Assembly (NCBI GenBank): GCA_022428005.1 | Contig: JAKMDI010000008.1 | Coordinates: forward strand, 1-46,313 | DNA from: Flavobacteriaceae bacterium | Lineage (GTDB): Bacteria; Bacteroidota; Bacteroidia; Flavobacteriales; Flavobacteriaceae | Length of the DNA stretch: 46,313 nt | Reading direction: 5' to 3' | The notes under the pieces: model-generated | The model's database searches: none | What the model was told of the DNA's origin: nothing | What the model saw: the letters and a program-made list of their open reading frames with translations, nothing else | Shown here: positions 24,871 to 34,034 of the stretch, in pieces | Position numbering within the stretch: position 1 is the first letter of the stretch | How the letters are laid out: each line of letters begins with the position of its first letter | Made by a program: the position numbers and the translations under genes

Positions 24871-25572
24871 TTGAAGTCCAATATTCTTTTTGATAAGTTT
24901 ATTTATATTCTCATCATTGCCAATGTTATAGCAATGATTTTGGAATCTCACGTCTCTATAAGGAATGTTTACGGTGCCTATTTTCATGTTTTTGAAGCAA
25001 TTTCTATCTACATTTTTTCTTTTGAGTATCTGTACAGAATCCGATTGTCGTTTCAAGAAAAAAGAATGAAAGGGGTTTATAAATATATGTTTAGCGCGTA
25101 TGGATTAATCGACCTAATTTCCATATTACCGTTTTTCCTAAATCAGTTAGTAAAAGTTGATGGTAGGTTCTTGAGAATATTGAGGTTGTTTAGGCTAACA
25201 AGAATTTTCAAACTGGGAAGAGGAAGCAGCTCATTAAAACTTTTTATAAAAGCATTGAATGGGGTTAAAAATGAACTTAAGTTTACCCTTTTTCTATCGC
25301 TATTGGCCATTTTGTTCTCTGCATCTGCTATCTATTATTTAGAACACGAAGCCCAACCTGAAAAATTTTCCAGTATAACCGAGTCTATATGGTGGGCAAC
25401 GGTCTCCTTAGCAACCGTTGGATATGGTGATGTTTATCCGGTGACGGCGGGAGGAAAGATTTTTGCTTCCATCATTTCATTGATTGGAATTGGAATTGTT
25501 GCGATTCCCACTGGGATCATTTCCGCCTCATTTGTAGAGGAGATCCACAACCAAAGGAAGGGTAAGAAATAA
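24871..25572 (+). CDS. Voltage-gated-type potassium channel
   Basis: The 233-residue protein has the full six-helix layout. The S4 helix carries Arg about every third residue (RFLRILRLFRLTRIFKL, near 112-128), and the pore loop has the selectivity filter TVGYGD near residue 181-186, before the last helix with the PTG hinge (VAIPTGI). It forms tetrameric K+ channels in the inner membrane. No C-terminal cyclic-nucleotide or RCK domain is present; the protein ends about 15 residues after S6. The start is TTG at 24871, six bases after the membrane peptide. Confidence 0.95.
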   Translation: MKSNILFDKFIYILIIANVIAMILESHVSIRNVYGAYFHVFEAISIYIFSFEYLYRIRLSFQEKRMKGVYKYMFSAYGLIDLISILPFFLNQLVKVDGRFLRILRLFRLTRIFKLGRGSSSLKLFIKALNGVKNELKFTLFLSLLAILFSASAIYYLEHEAQPEKFSSITESIWWATVSLATVGYGDVYPVTAGGKIFASIISLIGIGIVAIPTGIISASFVEEIHNQRKGKK

Positions 25573-25663
25573 TTGATAGCCGCAAAAAAACACTTTGATT
25601 TTAAACTTTAATTTAAGTCTTAGAATTTTATCGGATTTAACCACAATCCATTGTCTTTATTAA

Positions 25664-25671
25664 TAGCTTTG
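25664..25671 (+). promoter_or_regulatory. crtI: Possible -7 element of crtI
   Basis: TAGCTTTG matches TAnnTTTG. It would start transcription only about three bases before the ATG at 25680, so either the message is nearly leaderless or the match is chance. Confidence 0.3.
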
Positions 25672-25679
25672 TAGTGATC

Positions 25680-27137
25680 ATGAAAAAAACTATCAGCGTA
25701 ATCGGTTCCGGCTTTTCTTCCTTATCAGCGGCTTGCTATTTGGCAAAATCGGGTCACGAGGTTCACGTTTACGAAAAGAACAGTACTCCCGGAGGTCGCG
25801 CCAGACAATTAAAAAAAGAGGGGTTTGTCTTTGACATTGGACCCTCTTGGTATTGGATGCCCGATGTATTTGAAAAGTTTTTTGGTGATTTTGGAAAATC
25901 GGTAAGTGACTATTATACGCTGGAGCGCTTAGACCCTGGATATCAGGTGTATTTTGGTAAAGGGGATTCTATAATGATCGGCGATTCTCTTGAAAAAATC
26001 TACGCTGCCTTTGAAACAGTTGAAAAAGGCAGTTCAATAAAATTAAAAAAGTTCATCGCCAAAGCGGCAGATAATTATAAAATTGCCATTGATGAATTGG
26101 TTTATCGTCCTGGAATTTCCCCTTTAGAGTTGGTTACAGCCGATACCGTTAAAAAATTAGGATACTTTTTTTCGACAGTAAAAAAAGAGGTGAATCGCGA
26201 GTTTAAAAACCCAAAGCTGGCGCAGATTCTTCAGTTTCCCGTTCTGTTTTTAGGCGCTAAACCTGCCGATACACCTGCTTTTTACAATTTTATGAATTTT
26301 GCTGATTTTGGCTTGGGTACCTGGCATCCCAAAGACGGTATGTACAGTATTGTCAAAGGAATGGTTGCGTTGGCTGAAAGCTTGGGGGTAACGATTCACG
26401 TCAACCAGCCCGTAGAAGAAATACTGGTAGAGAACAAAAAAGCCATTGGCGTTAAAATCAATGGTGAAAAAAAATATAGTGATTTGGTTTTGAGTGGGGC
26501 CGACTATCACCATACGGAACGATTACTCCCGGAACCGCTTAGGGCCTATAGTGAGACCTATTGGGACAAAAAAACTTTTGCTCCCTCCTCCTTGTTGTTT
26601 TATATTGGTCTGGACAAGAAAGTAAAGAACGTTTCCCATCACACTTTATTTTTTGATGTAGATTTTGACGTCCATGCGGCCACCATCTACGATACCCCTC
26701 AGTGGCCAGAGGAGCCTTTATTCTATGCAAATTTCCCTTCAATTTCTGACCCCGACATGGCACCAGAGGGAAAGGAGGCCTGTTTTATTCTGATCCCTAT
26801 TGCACCGGGATTAGAAGATACAGAGGCGCTAAGAGATCACTATTTCGAAATCGTTTTTAAACGATTAGAGCAGCTCACTGACCAAAGTTTAAAGAGCAAT
26901 ATATTGTTTAAGGAGTCCTTTTGTGTGAACGATTTTATCAGTGAGTACAACTCTTACAAAGGGAATGCTTACGGCATGGCCAACACCCTGATGCAAACAG
27001 CCTTTCTAAGACCAAAATTAAAAAGTAAAAAGGTGAAAAACCTTTATTTTTCAGGACAACTCACCGTGCCAGGCCCTGGGGTTCCTCCGGCGTTGATTTC
27101 AGGAAAACTTACTGCTGGATTAATCGAAAAAAGTTAG
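25680..27137 (+). CDS. crtI: Phytoene desaturase
   Basis: The 485-residue FAD enzyme shows the N-terminal dinucleotide motif IGSGFSSLSAACYLA, EKNSTPGGRARQ, the CrtI block FDIGPSWYWMPDVFE, FLGAKPADTPAFYNFMNFADFGLGTWHPKDGM, and the C-terminal signature YFSGQLTVPGPGVPPALISGK. It desaturates phytoene stepwise to lycopene. An in-frame GTG at 25674 adds only two residues; ATG 25680 is preferred. Phytoene synthase (crtB), which usually follows crtI in flavobacteria, is not here; instead a convergent unknown gene overlaps the end by four bases. Confidence 0.92.
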   Translation: MKKTISVIGSGFSSLSAACYLAKSGHEVHVYEKNSTPGGRARQLKKEGFVFDIGPSWYWMPDVFEKFFGDFGKSVSDYYTLERLDPGYQVYFGKGDSIMIGDSLEKIYAAFETVEKGSSIKLKKFIAKAADNYKIAIDELVYRPGISPLELVTADTVKKLGYFFSTVKKEVNREFKNPKLAQILQFPVLFLGAKPADTPAFYNFMNFADFGLGTWHPKDGMYSIVKGMVALAESLGVTIHVNQPVEEILVENKKAIGVKINGEKKYSDLVLSGADYHHTERLLPEPLRAYSETYWDKKTFAPSSLLFYIGLDKKVKNVSHHTLFFDVDFDVHAATIYDTPQWPEEPLFYANFPSISDPDMAPEGKEACFILIPIAPGLEDTEALRDHYFEIVFKRLEQLTDQSLKSNILFKESFCVNDFISEYNSYKGNAYGMANTLMQTAFLRPKLKSKKVKNLYFSGQLTVPGPGVPPALISGKLTAGLIEKS

Positions 27138-27988
27138 AACCACCAGTAGATAAATACCAACTCGTCATCCTTGATTTGGATCACAGAATCTAGTTTTTTT
27201 ATATTCTGCCCCAAAGTAGTATCGTATTCTTGTAACTGCTCGGAAATTTGAGTCCATAACCCCAATCTTTTGAATAGGTTATATTTTAAAAACTTCTCCT
27301 TTTGCAAGTATTTTCGGTTTTTGATCCAAAAGTCAACATCGTATAAATCAATTTTATCCAGTTCATAAATCCACTTATTTGCAACCTGCCCCTCGAATTG
27401 ATCTACGTACACTTTTTCCTCTCTGTCTGTATTGAGCATGAGATATTTCAAATCTGTTCCGTCATAAGTGTTGTTGACAAATCGCCCGACCTCTGACCCT
27501 AAAAACCTAAATGTTCCATCCAGTTTAATGGCTTCATATACTACCCTTGGAGGATTGAAAGGGTTATAATTGTTGTAAAAAGACAAAGGGGAATAGGGAA
27601 GGCCATCCGAGGGATCTATAAAAATAAAAACACTGTCCCTATCTTCATCCCATTGGGAGTATAATTTATTGTATAACTCTGTGATCCATTTATTTTCTTC
27701 GATGTATCCCTTGGTGTACAGTTGTATTTCCTCTATTTCATTTCTCAAGGCAATGAGGTTGTCGATATTGGACTGACGGTCCCCAAAATCCTCCCCTTGA
27801 CTCTCCACGCCAAAGGAGACCAATACCCCAAAAAATACAATTAAAAATTCTACAAAACCCTTCTTTACTCTGTCATAGAAGTCTTGCACAGAAAAACGAT
27901 CTCCCAAGGTGATGATGCGCAAAAACCAATTCAGCTTTTCCTTTTCTACCCCTATTTCTCTTTTTTTCTGATCTAAACCGTCACTCAT
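27134..27988 (-). CDS. Membrane-anchored protein of unknown function (DUF6090-like layout)
   Basis: The 284-residue protein has about 46 cytoplasmic-type residues, one membrane span (EFLIVFFGVLVSFGV, near 47-61) and a long, probably periplasmic helical domain beginning with LIALRNEIEEIQLY. This order (short basic head, FxGVLVSF span, EIEE helix) resembles DUF6090-type proteins common in Bacteroidota, though sequence identity cannot be measured here. It overlaps the end of crtI by four bases and is downstream of the AddA/AddB-like pair, 51 bases after it. Role unknown. Confidence 0.65.
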   Translation of the reverse strand: MSDGLDQKKREIGVEKEKLNWFLRIITLGDRFSVQDFYDRVKKGFVEFLIVFFGVLVSFGVESQGEDFGDRQSNIDNLIALRNEIEEIQLYTKGYIEENKWITELYNKLYSQWDEDRDSVFIFIDPSDGLPYSPLSFYNNYNPFNPPRVVYEAIKLDGTFRFLGSEVGRFVNNTYDGTDLKYLMLNTDREEKVYVDQFEGQVANKWIYELDKIDLYDVDFWIKNRKYLQKEKFLKYNLFKRLGLWTQISEQLQEYDTTLGQNIKKLDSVIQIKDDELVFIYWWF

Positions 27989-28039
27989 ACGTGATAATTT
28001 TTATAAATATATTGAATAATGAATAGAATATGATTCTAA

Positions 28040-30769
28040 TTACTTTTTCTCTGTGAAATTTAACTCGGGATTAAAAATATCACCAATTACCTCCAATAAA
28101 ACACTTTCAAAATGACCGAAGGTTTGGCCCCTTAAAGCATCATCGGTTTCCTGATTACTGGAAAATGGCATAAAATATTGAGGTAAATTTCTAAAAGAAA
28201 TGATGCCTGCAGTCGCTTTTGGGTGGCGATCCAATAAAGGTTTTTGTACCCAAGCATATAGTAAAATCTGAAATAAATAGGCATAGTTATCATCTTCATA
28301 AAAAATTTTCCAGTCCGATAATTTCAGTTGTTTTGGTTGCACCATACCAGTCTTGTAGTCAATGATTCTTAAAGTATCATTGAAAAGATCAATTCGATCT
28401 ACGATTCCAATTAATTTTATGGGAAAATTCAAACCAGGGACCTCAATCTCTTTTTCGAATTTTTGCTCCAAGTGTAAAATTTGAATTTGATTGCCTTGAC
28501 TTACCAGTTTTTGCTCGGATGTTAAGAAATCAAGAATTGATTTTTTTAGTACTTCAAAAATAATGTGATTTCTCCCAGTTTTTTGTTGGGTTCCATGATA
28601 AATTGATTGGTAGCTTTTTTTCATCAAGGGTAAAAGTTCGGTCTTCATTTTATCGAAATCCTGTGGGGTCAAAATTTGATTTTTATAGGGCGTATAAAGT
28701 AACTCGAGTACCTCGTGAACCAAGTTTCCTCTGTCTCGATTGTTGATGGTAGATTCCACTGGTTTTCTTTCCCTAATTTTCAATACTTTTTGGTAGTAAA
28801 AATCCAATGGGTTTCTGAGGAATAGCGCCAAAGAAGAAGGGGAAAATCCTTTTTTACCAATTTCCCGCAGCCTTTGTTGAATCCTACTTGTTTTTTCTAT
28901 CGACCGGGCTGCTGTTTTTGGACTAGAATAGTTTAACACCAATTTTTTTTCTGTGATTTTGTGCTGGGGGTGTTTCAAATATTTTAACTGATATAAAAAC
29001 CGACTCATCTCCCCAGAATTCAATCCATCGCTCTCAGTATTGTAGAGCAAGAATACCCTTTTCGCTCTTTGAATTAGACGATAAAAATGGTAGGTATAAA
29101 TTGCGTCATTTGCAATGAAAGTAGGAAGATTAAATTTCTTTTTGAGATCGAAGGGGAGGAAAGAGTTATTCTTTTTTCCTCCGGGTAAAATTCCCTCGTT
29201 TAGGTTGGTAATGACCACGTTTTCAAAATCCAACAAACGTGTCTCCAATAGACCCATAATCTGAATTCCGTCTAAAGGCTCTCCGATAAAATCAATTTTT
29301 TCTGCTTTTATTAAGGTTCTAAAAACCAAAAGAAGTAAGGAGAGGTTTTCGATTGCGGAATGGGCTTTCTGCATGTCTAACAAGCGGTTCAACAATACCT
29401 TTATGTTTTTATAATAGGAAAGACTCAGCAAGGCACTTCGCGCTTCCTTTTGACTAAAAAACTTAATAAAATGATCACAAATAACAATAAGTCTTTCTAT
29501 AAAATCTCCAAGGTCATCTACATGTCCAAAAAAACATTTGGAGATCGCATTTGAATCCTTTGGAGGCCAGAGCATATTCTGTTGAATTCTATATAAGTTT
29601 TTAGATTCGATATCGTTGAGTTGGCTTTCAAAATCAGCGTTGTAAAATTTTAGAAGGGAGAAGCACCATGGGGTGGACAGTAAACTTTTAAGATCTTTGT
29701 ATAAGACAAACCCTCCTTTGCTGTTGAGGTGTAATTGAAATAACTGTTCAAAAAAATCTACAGCAGTGGTGTTGTGAAGGGGGTATCCCATGGTGACATT
29801 CCAGCCCTCATTAGATTCACCAATAGCCGAGATGGTCGGGGTTAGTAAGGATTCATTTCCCAAGACCACTGCTGTTTTTTGATCGGGATGATCTGCCGCC
29901 AATTCGTTTGCCAGTTGTGCCGCATATTTTGCCTGTGCAACGTTTTTACTCACCCCAACAAACGTTATATTTTTTGGTTTTGCATAATTGACTTCAAAGG
30001 AAGTTTTTTGGGTGCGCAGGGACTTCCATGCTTTGTGATACTGTCGAATAAATTTACCTCCAGCGTGTGTTTTGTCTTCAAAAATATATTGGTCGATATC
30101 CCAGTACACCGTCCCCTTATTCCTGGAGATAAATTCCTGGATGATATTAGATTCGGATTGATTTAGTGCATTGAAGCCTACAAAAAAATGATGCTTTTGG
30201 TTTTCGTTTGTGTAGAACTCTAAGTTTTCCACCGCCTCTCTAAATATCAACCCTAAAGTCCCTTGTTGCTTTTTTTGAAGCCGCTGGCCAAATCCCTCGT
30301 AAAGGGCGGGCATCAGCCGCCAAAAATTCAAATGGTTCTGCAACAGCTTAACCTGACTTTCATTTTTTGTCCATTGGCTCATCTCGTGATAAGAAAATTG
30401 AAAATCAAAGAACATTTTAGAATCAACCAAATGTGCGTCCATTTCATTAAAGTCAGATAAAATCAACGGAGCCCAACCTAAAAATTGATCAAATGAATCC
30501 CGGTCTTTTTCAGAGGTAATATCCTTGTAGGTGGCGTACAATTCAAATAGTGTGTCTACTGCTGTTACTTTTTTGAACCCTGACAATTCTTCAACAAAAT
30601 TTTCAATACTGACGATCTCAGGAGCAAAAATTGGTTTTTGAATCTGACGTCCCAAAGCATTTTTTAGATATAAGGCAGCCCTTCGGCTGGGCACCACGAT
30701 TTTGATCGAATCAAAATCTTTTTTTGAATCGATTATCTTTTCTGCTATTTCGTCCAAAAAAGTTTTCAC
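28040..30769 (-). CDS. AddB-like helicase-nuclease subunit (PD-(D/E)XK)
   Basis: The 909-residue protein has an inactive helicase-like N-terminal half (IVVPSRRAALYLKNAL, no Walker A lysine motif) and a C-terminal RecB-family nuclease: GNLVHEVLELLY (His, near 683), GIVDRIDLF (Asp) and IDYKTG (Asp-Lys, near 804). It follows the UvrD/AddA-like gene by 27 bases on the same strand, so the two should form an AddAB-type complex that processes double-strand breaks for RecA. No cysteines follow the nuclease motif, so the iron-sulfur cluster seen in Gram-positive AddB is absent. Confidence 0.85.
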   Translation of the reverse strand: MKTFLDEIAEKIIDSKKDFDSIKIVVPSRRAALYLKNALGRQIQKPIFAPEIVSIENFVEELSGFKKVTAVDTLFELYATYKDITSEKDRDSFDQFLGWAPLILSDFNEMDAHLVDSKMFFDFQFSYHEMSQWTKNESQVKLLQNHLNFWRLMPALYEGFGQRLQKKQQGTLGLIFREAVENLEFYTNENQKHHFFVGFNALNQSESNIIQEFISRNKGTVYWDIDQYIFEDKTHAGGKFIRQYHKAWKSLRTQKTSFEVNYAKPKNITFVGVSKNVAQAKYAAQLANELAADHPDQKTAVVLGNESLLTPTISAIGESNEGWNVTMGYPLHNTTAVDFFEQLFQLHLNSKGGFVLYKDLKSLLSTPWCFSLLKFYNADFESQLNDIESKNLYRIQQNMLWPPKDSNAISKCFFGHVDDLGDFIERLIVICDHFIKFFSQKEARSALLSLSYYKNIKVLLNRLLDMQKAHSAIENLSLLLLVFRTLIKAEKIDFIGEPLDGIQIMGLLETRLLDFENVVITNLNEGILPGGKKNNSFLPFDLKKKFNLPTFIANDAIYTYHFYRLIQRAKRVFLLYNTESDGLNSGEMSRFLYQLKYLKHPQHKITEKKLVLNYSSPKTAARSIEKTSRIQQRLREIGKKGFSPSSLALFLRNPLDFYYQKVLKIRERKPVESTINNRDRGNLVHEVLELLYTPYKNQILTPQDFDKMKTELLPLMKKSYQSIYHGTQQKTGRNHIIFEVLKKSILDFLTSEQKLVSQGNQIQILHLEQKFEKEIEVPGLNFPIKLIGIVDRIDLFNDTLRIIDYKTGMVQPKQLKLSDWKIFYEDDNYAYLFQILLYAWVQKPLLDRHPKATAGIISFRNLPQYFMPFSSNQETDDALRGQTFGHFESVLLEVIGDIFNPELNFTEKK

Positions 30770-30796
30770 TGAACTAACATCTTCAATATTTTTATC

Positions 30797-33700
30797 TTAT
30801 GCAATCTGTTTTACCGTTGCCTTTTTACCTATATAAACCAAAAAACACTTTGGGGTTTCCTGGGTCATTTGTTCCAGTATTTCTCTGTAATGATTTATTT
30901 GGGTTATGTGTTTAGGATGTTGTTTTCCTGTTTTATAATCTAAAATTACCCAGCTGTTTTTTTTCTTAATAATTCTGTCTGGTCGGACAAAAGTATCGTT
31001 AGGAATCAATAGGTCTCTTTCATTAAAGACCTCAACCTCTTCGTCAAAATAGGCAGATATTTCAGGATGTTCCACTATGTTTGTTACCATTTGTAAATAA
31101 TGGTCACGTTCTTCTTTACCAATAACCCCTGAAACCTGGGCATCTTCAACCACCGATTGGACCTCATAGGCATATTGAATTTTGGCCAACAACTCGTGAA
31201 CCAACAGCCCCTCTTGTTTGGCATCGACATACCCTTCTTCGTGTTTAGTATTCATTTGTATCCAAAGCTTTTTTTGCCAATCGGGTTGAATCACTAATTG
31301 CGGTTGAATCACATCAAAATCACTTTTATTCTCCTCCTTTTGATTTGGCACTTCCCTCCCCCAAAAAAATGGTTTTGCTATATCGGGTGTTGCTTTTTGC
31401 TGTCTCACAAATTGATTGAATAAAGTAGCAAAACTTTTATCGGCCGCTGCTGACTCACGCTCTAATGTGCAAATAATGTGCATTTGTGAGACGGCTCTTG
31501 TGAGCGCAACGTATAAGGTATTTAGGGAATCCCCCCGGTCGGCCAGAAGCGCTTGTTCATAAAATGCTTTACCCTCCTCCCCCAGATAATTTAGTTTGCT
31601 GGAAAAAGAAATTAGCCCATGTTGAAAATCCGTCTTGAAGAAATTCTGGACAGGAAACCAAACTTTACGGCTAAAAGAAGGGACCAAATCTTCAGAGGCA
31701 AATGGCATTACTACTACCTCGAACTCTAAACCCTTGGCTTTGTGAATGGTCATAATTCGGACTGCATTGGTACCTTCGGGTAACACGATATTTTTTGTAA
31801 TTCCTTTGTGATCCCAGTGGGATAAATAGCTCAAAAAACTTCCTTTTTCCTTGCTGCTGTACTCAAAAACATCATCTAAAAAAGCGATGAGATGTGCTCC
31901 GATATTTTTATCAAGACCAAAGGAGGCAATGGCATATTCTACTGCATTATAGATCGATTTTTTTGAGAAGTCTTGAAAATCAAAAACAAAACCAAATTGC
32001 TCCTCAATGGCCCTCTGGAAATCCCGGATATTCTTGAATATGGCATCGAAAAGGGTTTCATCTAAATCCCTTTCACTTTCAGCATTGTCGTGCAGAAATT
32101 CAATAACATATCTTTTTTGCTGATCGTCCTCGGGATCGATTACCAATCGAATTAAAGCAATGAGAAAATTTACCGTTGAAGAACTCCCCAGAGACAAAGA
32201 TTCAGAGGACACAAAAGGAATCTCAGCGACTTGTAGAGCTGCTGCAATCTGACTCGCCTGCTCTTTTTTTCTGACTAAGACCGCCATGTCTTCCCAGGAG
32301 AAACCATTGGATTTGGCTGCATTCAATGAACGAATGGTTTGTTCTTGATAGTGCGGCAGTGTGCTTTCTTTATTTTTTCCTTTTTCAATAAAACGGATGA
32401 CCACAAGGCCTCCTTTTTTATCGTTAAAAAGCTGTTGGGTTTGCTGCTCAAATAACTGTTGCTGGTTGGGATCTGTGAGATGCGTAGCTGTCCATGAGAA
32501 AAAATGATTGTTAAAATCTACAATGGCTTCATGAGACCTGTAGTTTGTTGGTAGATTTGTAATATGAGGCTTTATTTGAAAAGGAGTTTCTTTATTCAAC
32601 AGCTTTAAAAACTGTTCATTATCCCCTCCTCTCCAACGGTAAATGGCTTGTTTGGGATCCCCCACCAATAGCAGTGAACCTGTATGGTGGTGGTCGTCTA
32701 ATCCTTGAAGTGCATTTGAAATTAGGGGGAGTAAATTTTTCCACTGAAGGCGCGAGGTGTCCTGAAATTCATCAATAAAATAGTCGCGGTAACGTTCTCC
32801 CATTCGCTCGTATATGTAGGGTGCATCTAAATCAGAAATTTCTTTGTCGATAATTTCATTGAAGCGACTTATGAGCAATCGGTTTTCAGGAATCTGAAGG
32901 GCCTCTAAGCCTTCCTCCATCTTGCCGATTAACGAAAGTGGTGTCCATTGATTGATGATGTTTTTGAGCAGGTGAATCCGCCCAATCGTTGATTGGGCTT
33001 GCTTGTAGTATTTGAGCAGTTGAGGAATTAGTAAATCAATACTGTTTTTTTTGGCTGCTAAAAGTGACTTGGTATAGAGCCCGGCTCCTTGGGTCAAATT
33101 AAGCTCTAATTGATTTTTATAGAGATCATCGATTTCACCATCTGCTATTTTTTTAAAATGTTTAAAAAGGGTTTTCCTGCTGAAATCATTCTCTGACAAA
33201 CCGCGATCAGTTATAAGTTTAAGGGTCGATTCACCGATATGTACGAGTTCCTTTTTATGGTTAATTAGGAGTTTATTAAAACTGTTTTTATGCCTCTCAA
33301 AGTCTTCTGAGGTTAAGCCCCTAAGTTGCGCTATCGGCAGACGATCGTTCTCGTTGAGCAAAAGTTTTGAGAAATCAAAAAGATCTTTTCCGATGTTCCA
33401 GCTTTTGAGTTCGTCAATTTTGGTTAAGCTAAAAGCGACCAAGATTTTGGTCAAAGAATTGTCAATACCTGCCTGATCGATAATGTTTTCTATAAGCTCA
33501 TCCAATAGGGGGTCACTGTCTAAGACTACCTCAAAACTGGCGGGTATTTTTAGGTCTTTGGCAAAACTCTTAATGATTTTATGGGTAAAGCTATCGAGTG
33601 TTATGACTTCGAAGGCGGCGTATTCGTGTAAAATTTTATTTAAAGCCCTGGTGGCTTTTTGCTGTAAGCTGGGCCAATCCATTTTTAAATCGATAATCAG

Positions 33701-33940
33701 GCTGCTGCGAATGTCTTTTATCTTAAGGTCCTCGTGGTTGTAGGCCAGCAGAAAAAGGCTATTCAAAATCCTGTACTTCATCTCATTAACAGCCTTGTTT
33801 GTAAAAGTCAATGCCAACATGTTTTTATAAATATCCTCTTTCGGAGAAGAAAGGAGTTTTCTGAGATAGGCGTATACCAAAGTATAGGTCTTACCCGATC
33901 CAGCAGCTGCATTTATGATATGAAATGAACCTGATTTCAT
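30797..33940 (-). CDS. AddA-like UvrD/RecB-family helicase-nuclease
   Basis: The 1047-residue protein has superfamily 1 helicase motifs: Walker A AAAGSGKTYT (residues 11-20), Walker B DEFQDTSR near 394, VGDPKQAIYRWRGGD, and motif V/VI regions TIHKAKGLEFEVVVMP and YVALTRA. The C-terminus carries a second nuclease domain with EGLLVHELLAKIQ, RPDRIIKK and DYKTGKQ near residue 1000. Helicase plus nuclease in one chain, with an AddB-like partner downstream, indicates a double-strand-break resection enzyme. It is the first gene of this short operon, divergent from superoxide dismutase. Confidence 0.9.
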   Translation of the reverse strand: MKSGSFHIINAAAGSGKTYTLVYAYLRKLLSSPKEDIYKNMLALTFTNKAVNEMKYRILNSLFLLAYNHEDLKIKDIRSSLIIDLKMDWPSLQQKATRALNKILHEYAAFEVITLDSFTHKIIKSFAKDLKIPASFEVVLDSDPLLDELIENIIDQAGIDNSLTKILVAFSLTKIDELKSWNIGKDLFDFSKLLLNENDRLPIAQLRGLTSEDFERHKNSFNKLLINHKKELVHIGESTLKLITDRGLSENDFSRKTLFKHFKKIADGEIDDLYKNQLELNLTQGAGLYTKSLLAAKKNSIDLLIPQLLKYYKQAQSTIGRIHLLKNIINQWTPLSLIGKMEEGLEALQIPENRLLISRFNEIIDKEISDLDAPYIYERMGERYRDYFIDEFQDTSRLQWKNLLPLISNALQGLDDHHHTGSLLLVGDPKQAIYRWRGGDNEQFLKLLNKETPFQIKPHITNLPTNYRSHEAIVDFNNHFFSWTATHLTDPNQQQLFEQQTQQLFNDKKGGLVVIRFIEKGKNKESTLPHYQEQTIRSLNAAKSNGFSWEDMAVLVRKKEQASQIAAALQVAEIPFVSSESLSLGSSSTVNFLIALIRLVIDPEDDQQKRYVIEFLHDNAESERDLDETLFDAIFKNIRDFQRAIEEQFGFVFDFQDFSKKSIYNAVEYAIASFGLDKNIGAHLIAFLDDVFEYSSKEKGSFLSYLSHWDHKGITKNIVLPEGTNAVRIMTIHKAKGLEFEVVVMPFASEDLVPSFSRKVWFPVQNFFKTDFQHGLISFSSKLNYLGEEGKAFYEQALLADRGDSLNTLYVALTRAVSQMHIICTLERESAAADKSFATLFNQFVRQQKATPDIAKPFFWGREVPNQKEENKSDFDVIQPQLVIQPDWQKKLWIQMNTKHEEGYVDAKQEGLLVHELLAKIQYAYEVQSVVEDAQVSGVIGKEERDHYLQMVTNIVEHPEISAYFDEEVEVFNERDLLIPNDTFVRPDRIIKKKNSWVILDYKTGKQHPKHITQINHYREILEQMTQETPKCFLVYIGKKATVKQIA

Positions 33941-34006
33941 AATTTCTTATCGTTTAAATTTAGTTTTTTTCATCGTCATCCCTTACGGAATGAGTAAAAG
34001 ATATTC

Positions 34007-34014
34007 TACTTTTG
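34007..34014 (+). promoter_or_regulatory. -7 element of superoxide dismutase
   Basis: TACTTTTG matches TAnnTTTG with a predicted start about 15 bases before the ATG at 34035. No -33 TTG at the standard spacing. Confidence 0.45.
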
Positions 34015-34034
34015 TAGTAAATAAATAAAATATT

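Noticed and set aside
24763-25056. A 97-codon minus-strand frame overlapping the K+ channel start
   Set aside because: The translation is Lys/Asn/Tyr-rich low-complexity material from AT-rich DNA, while the plus strand carries the clear membrane peptide and channel.
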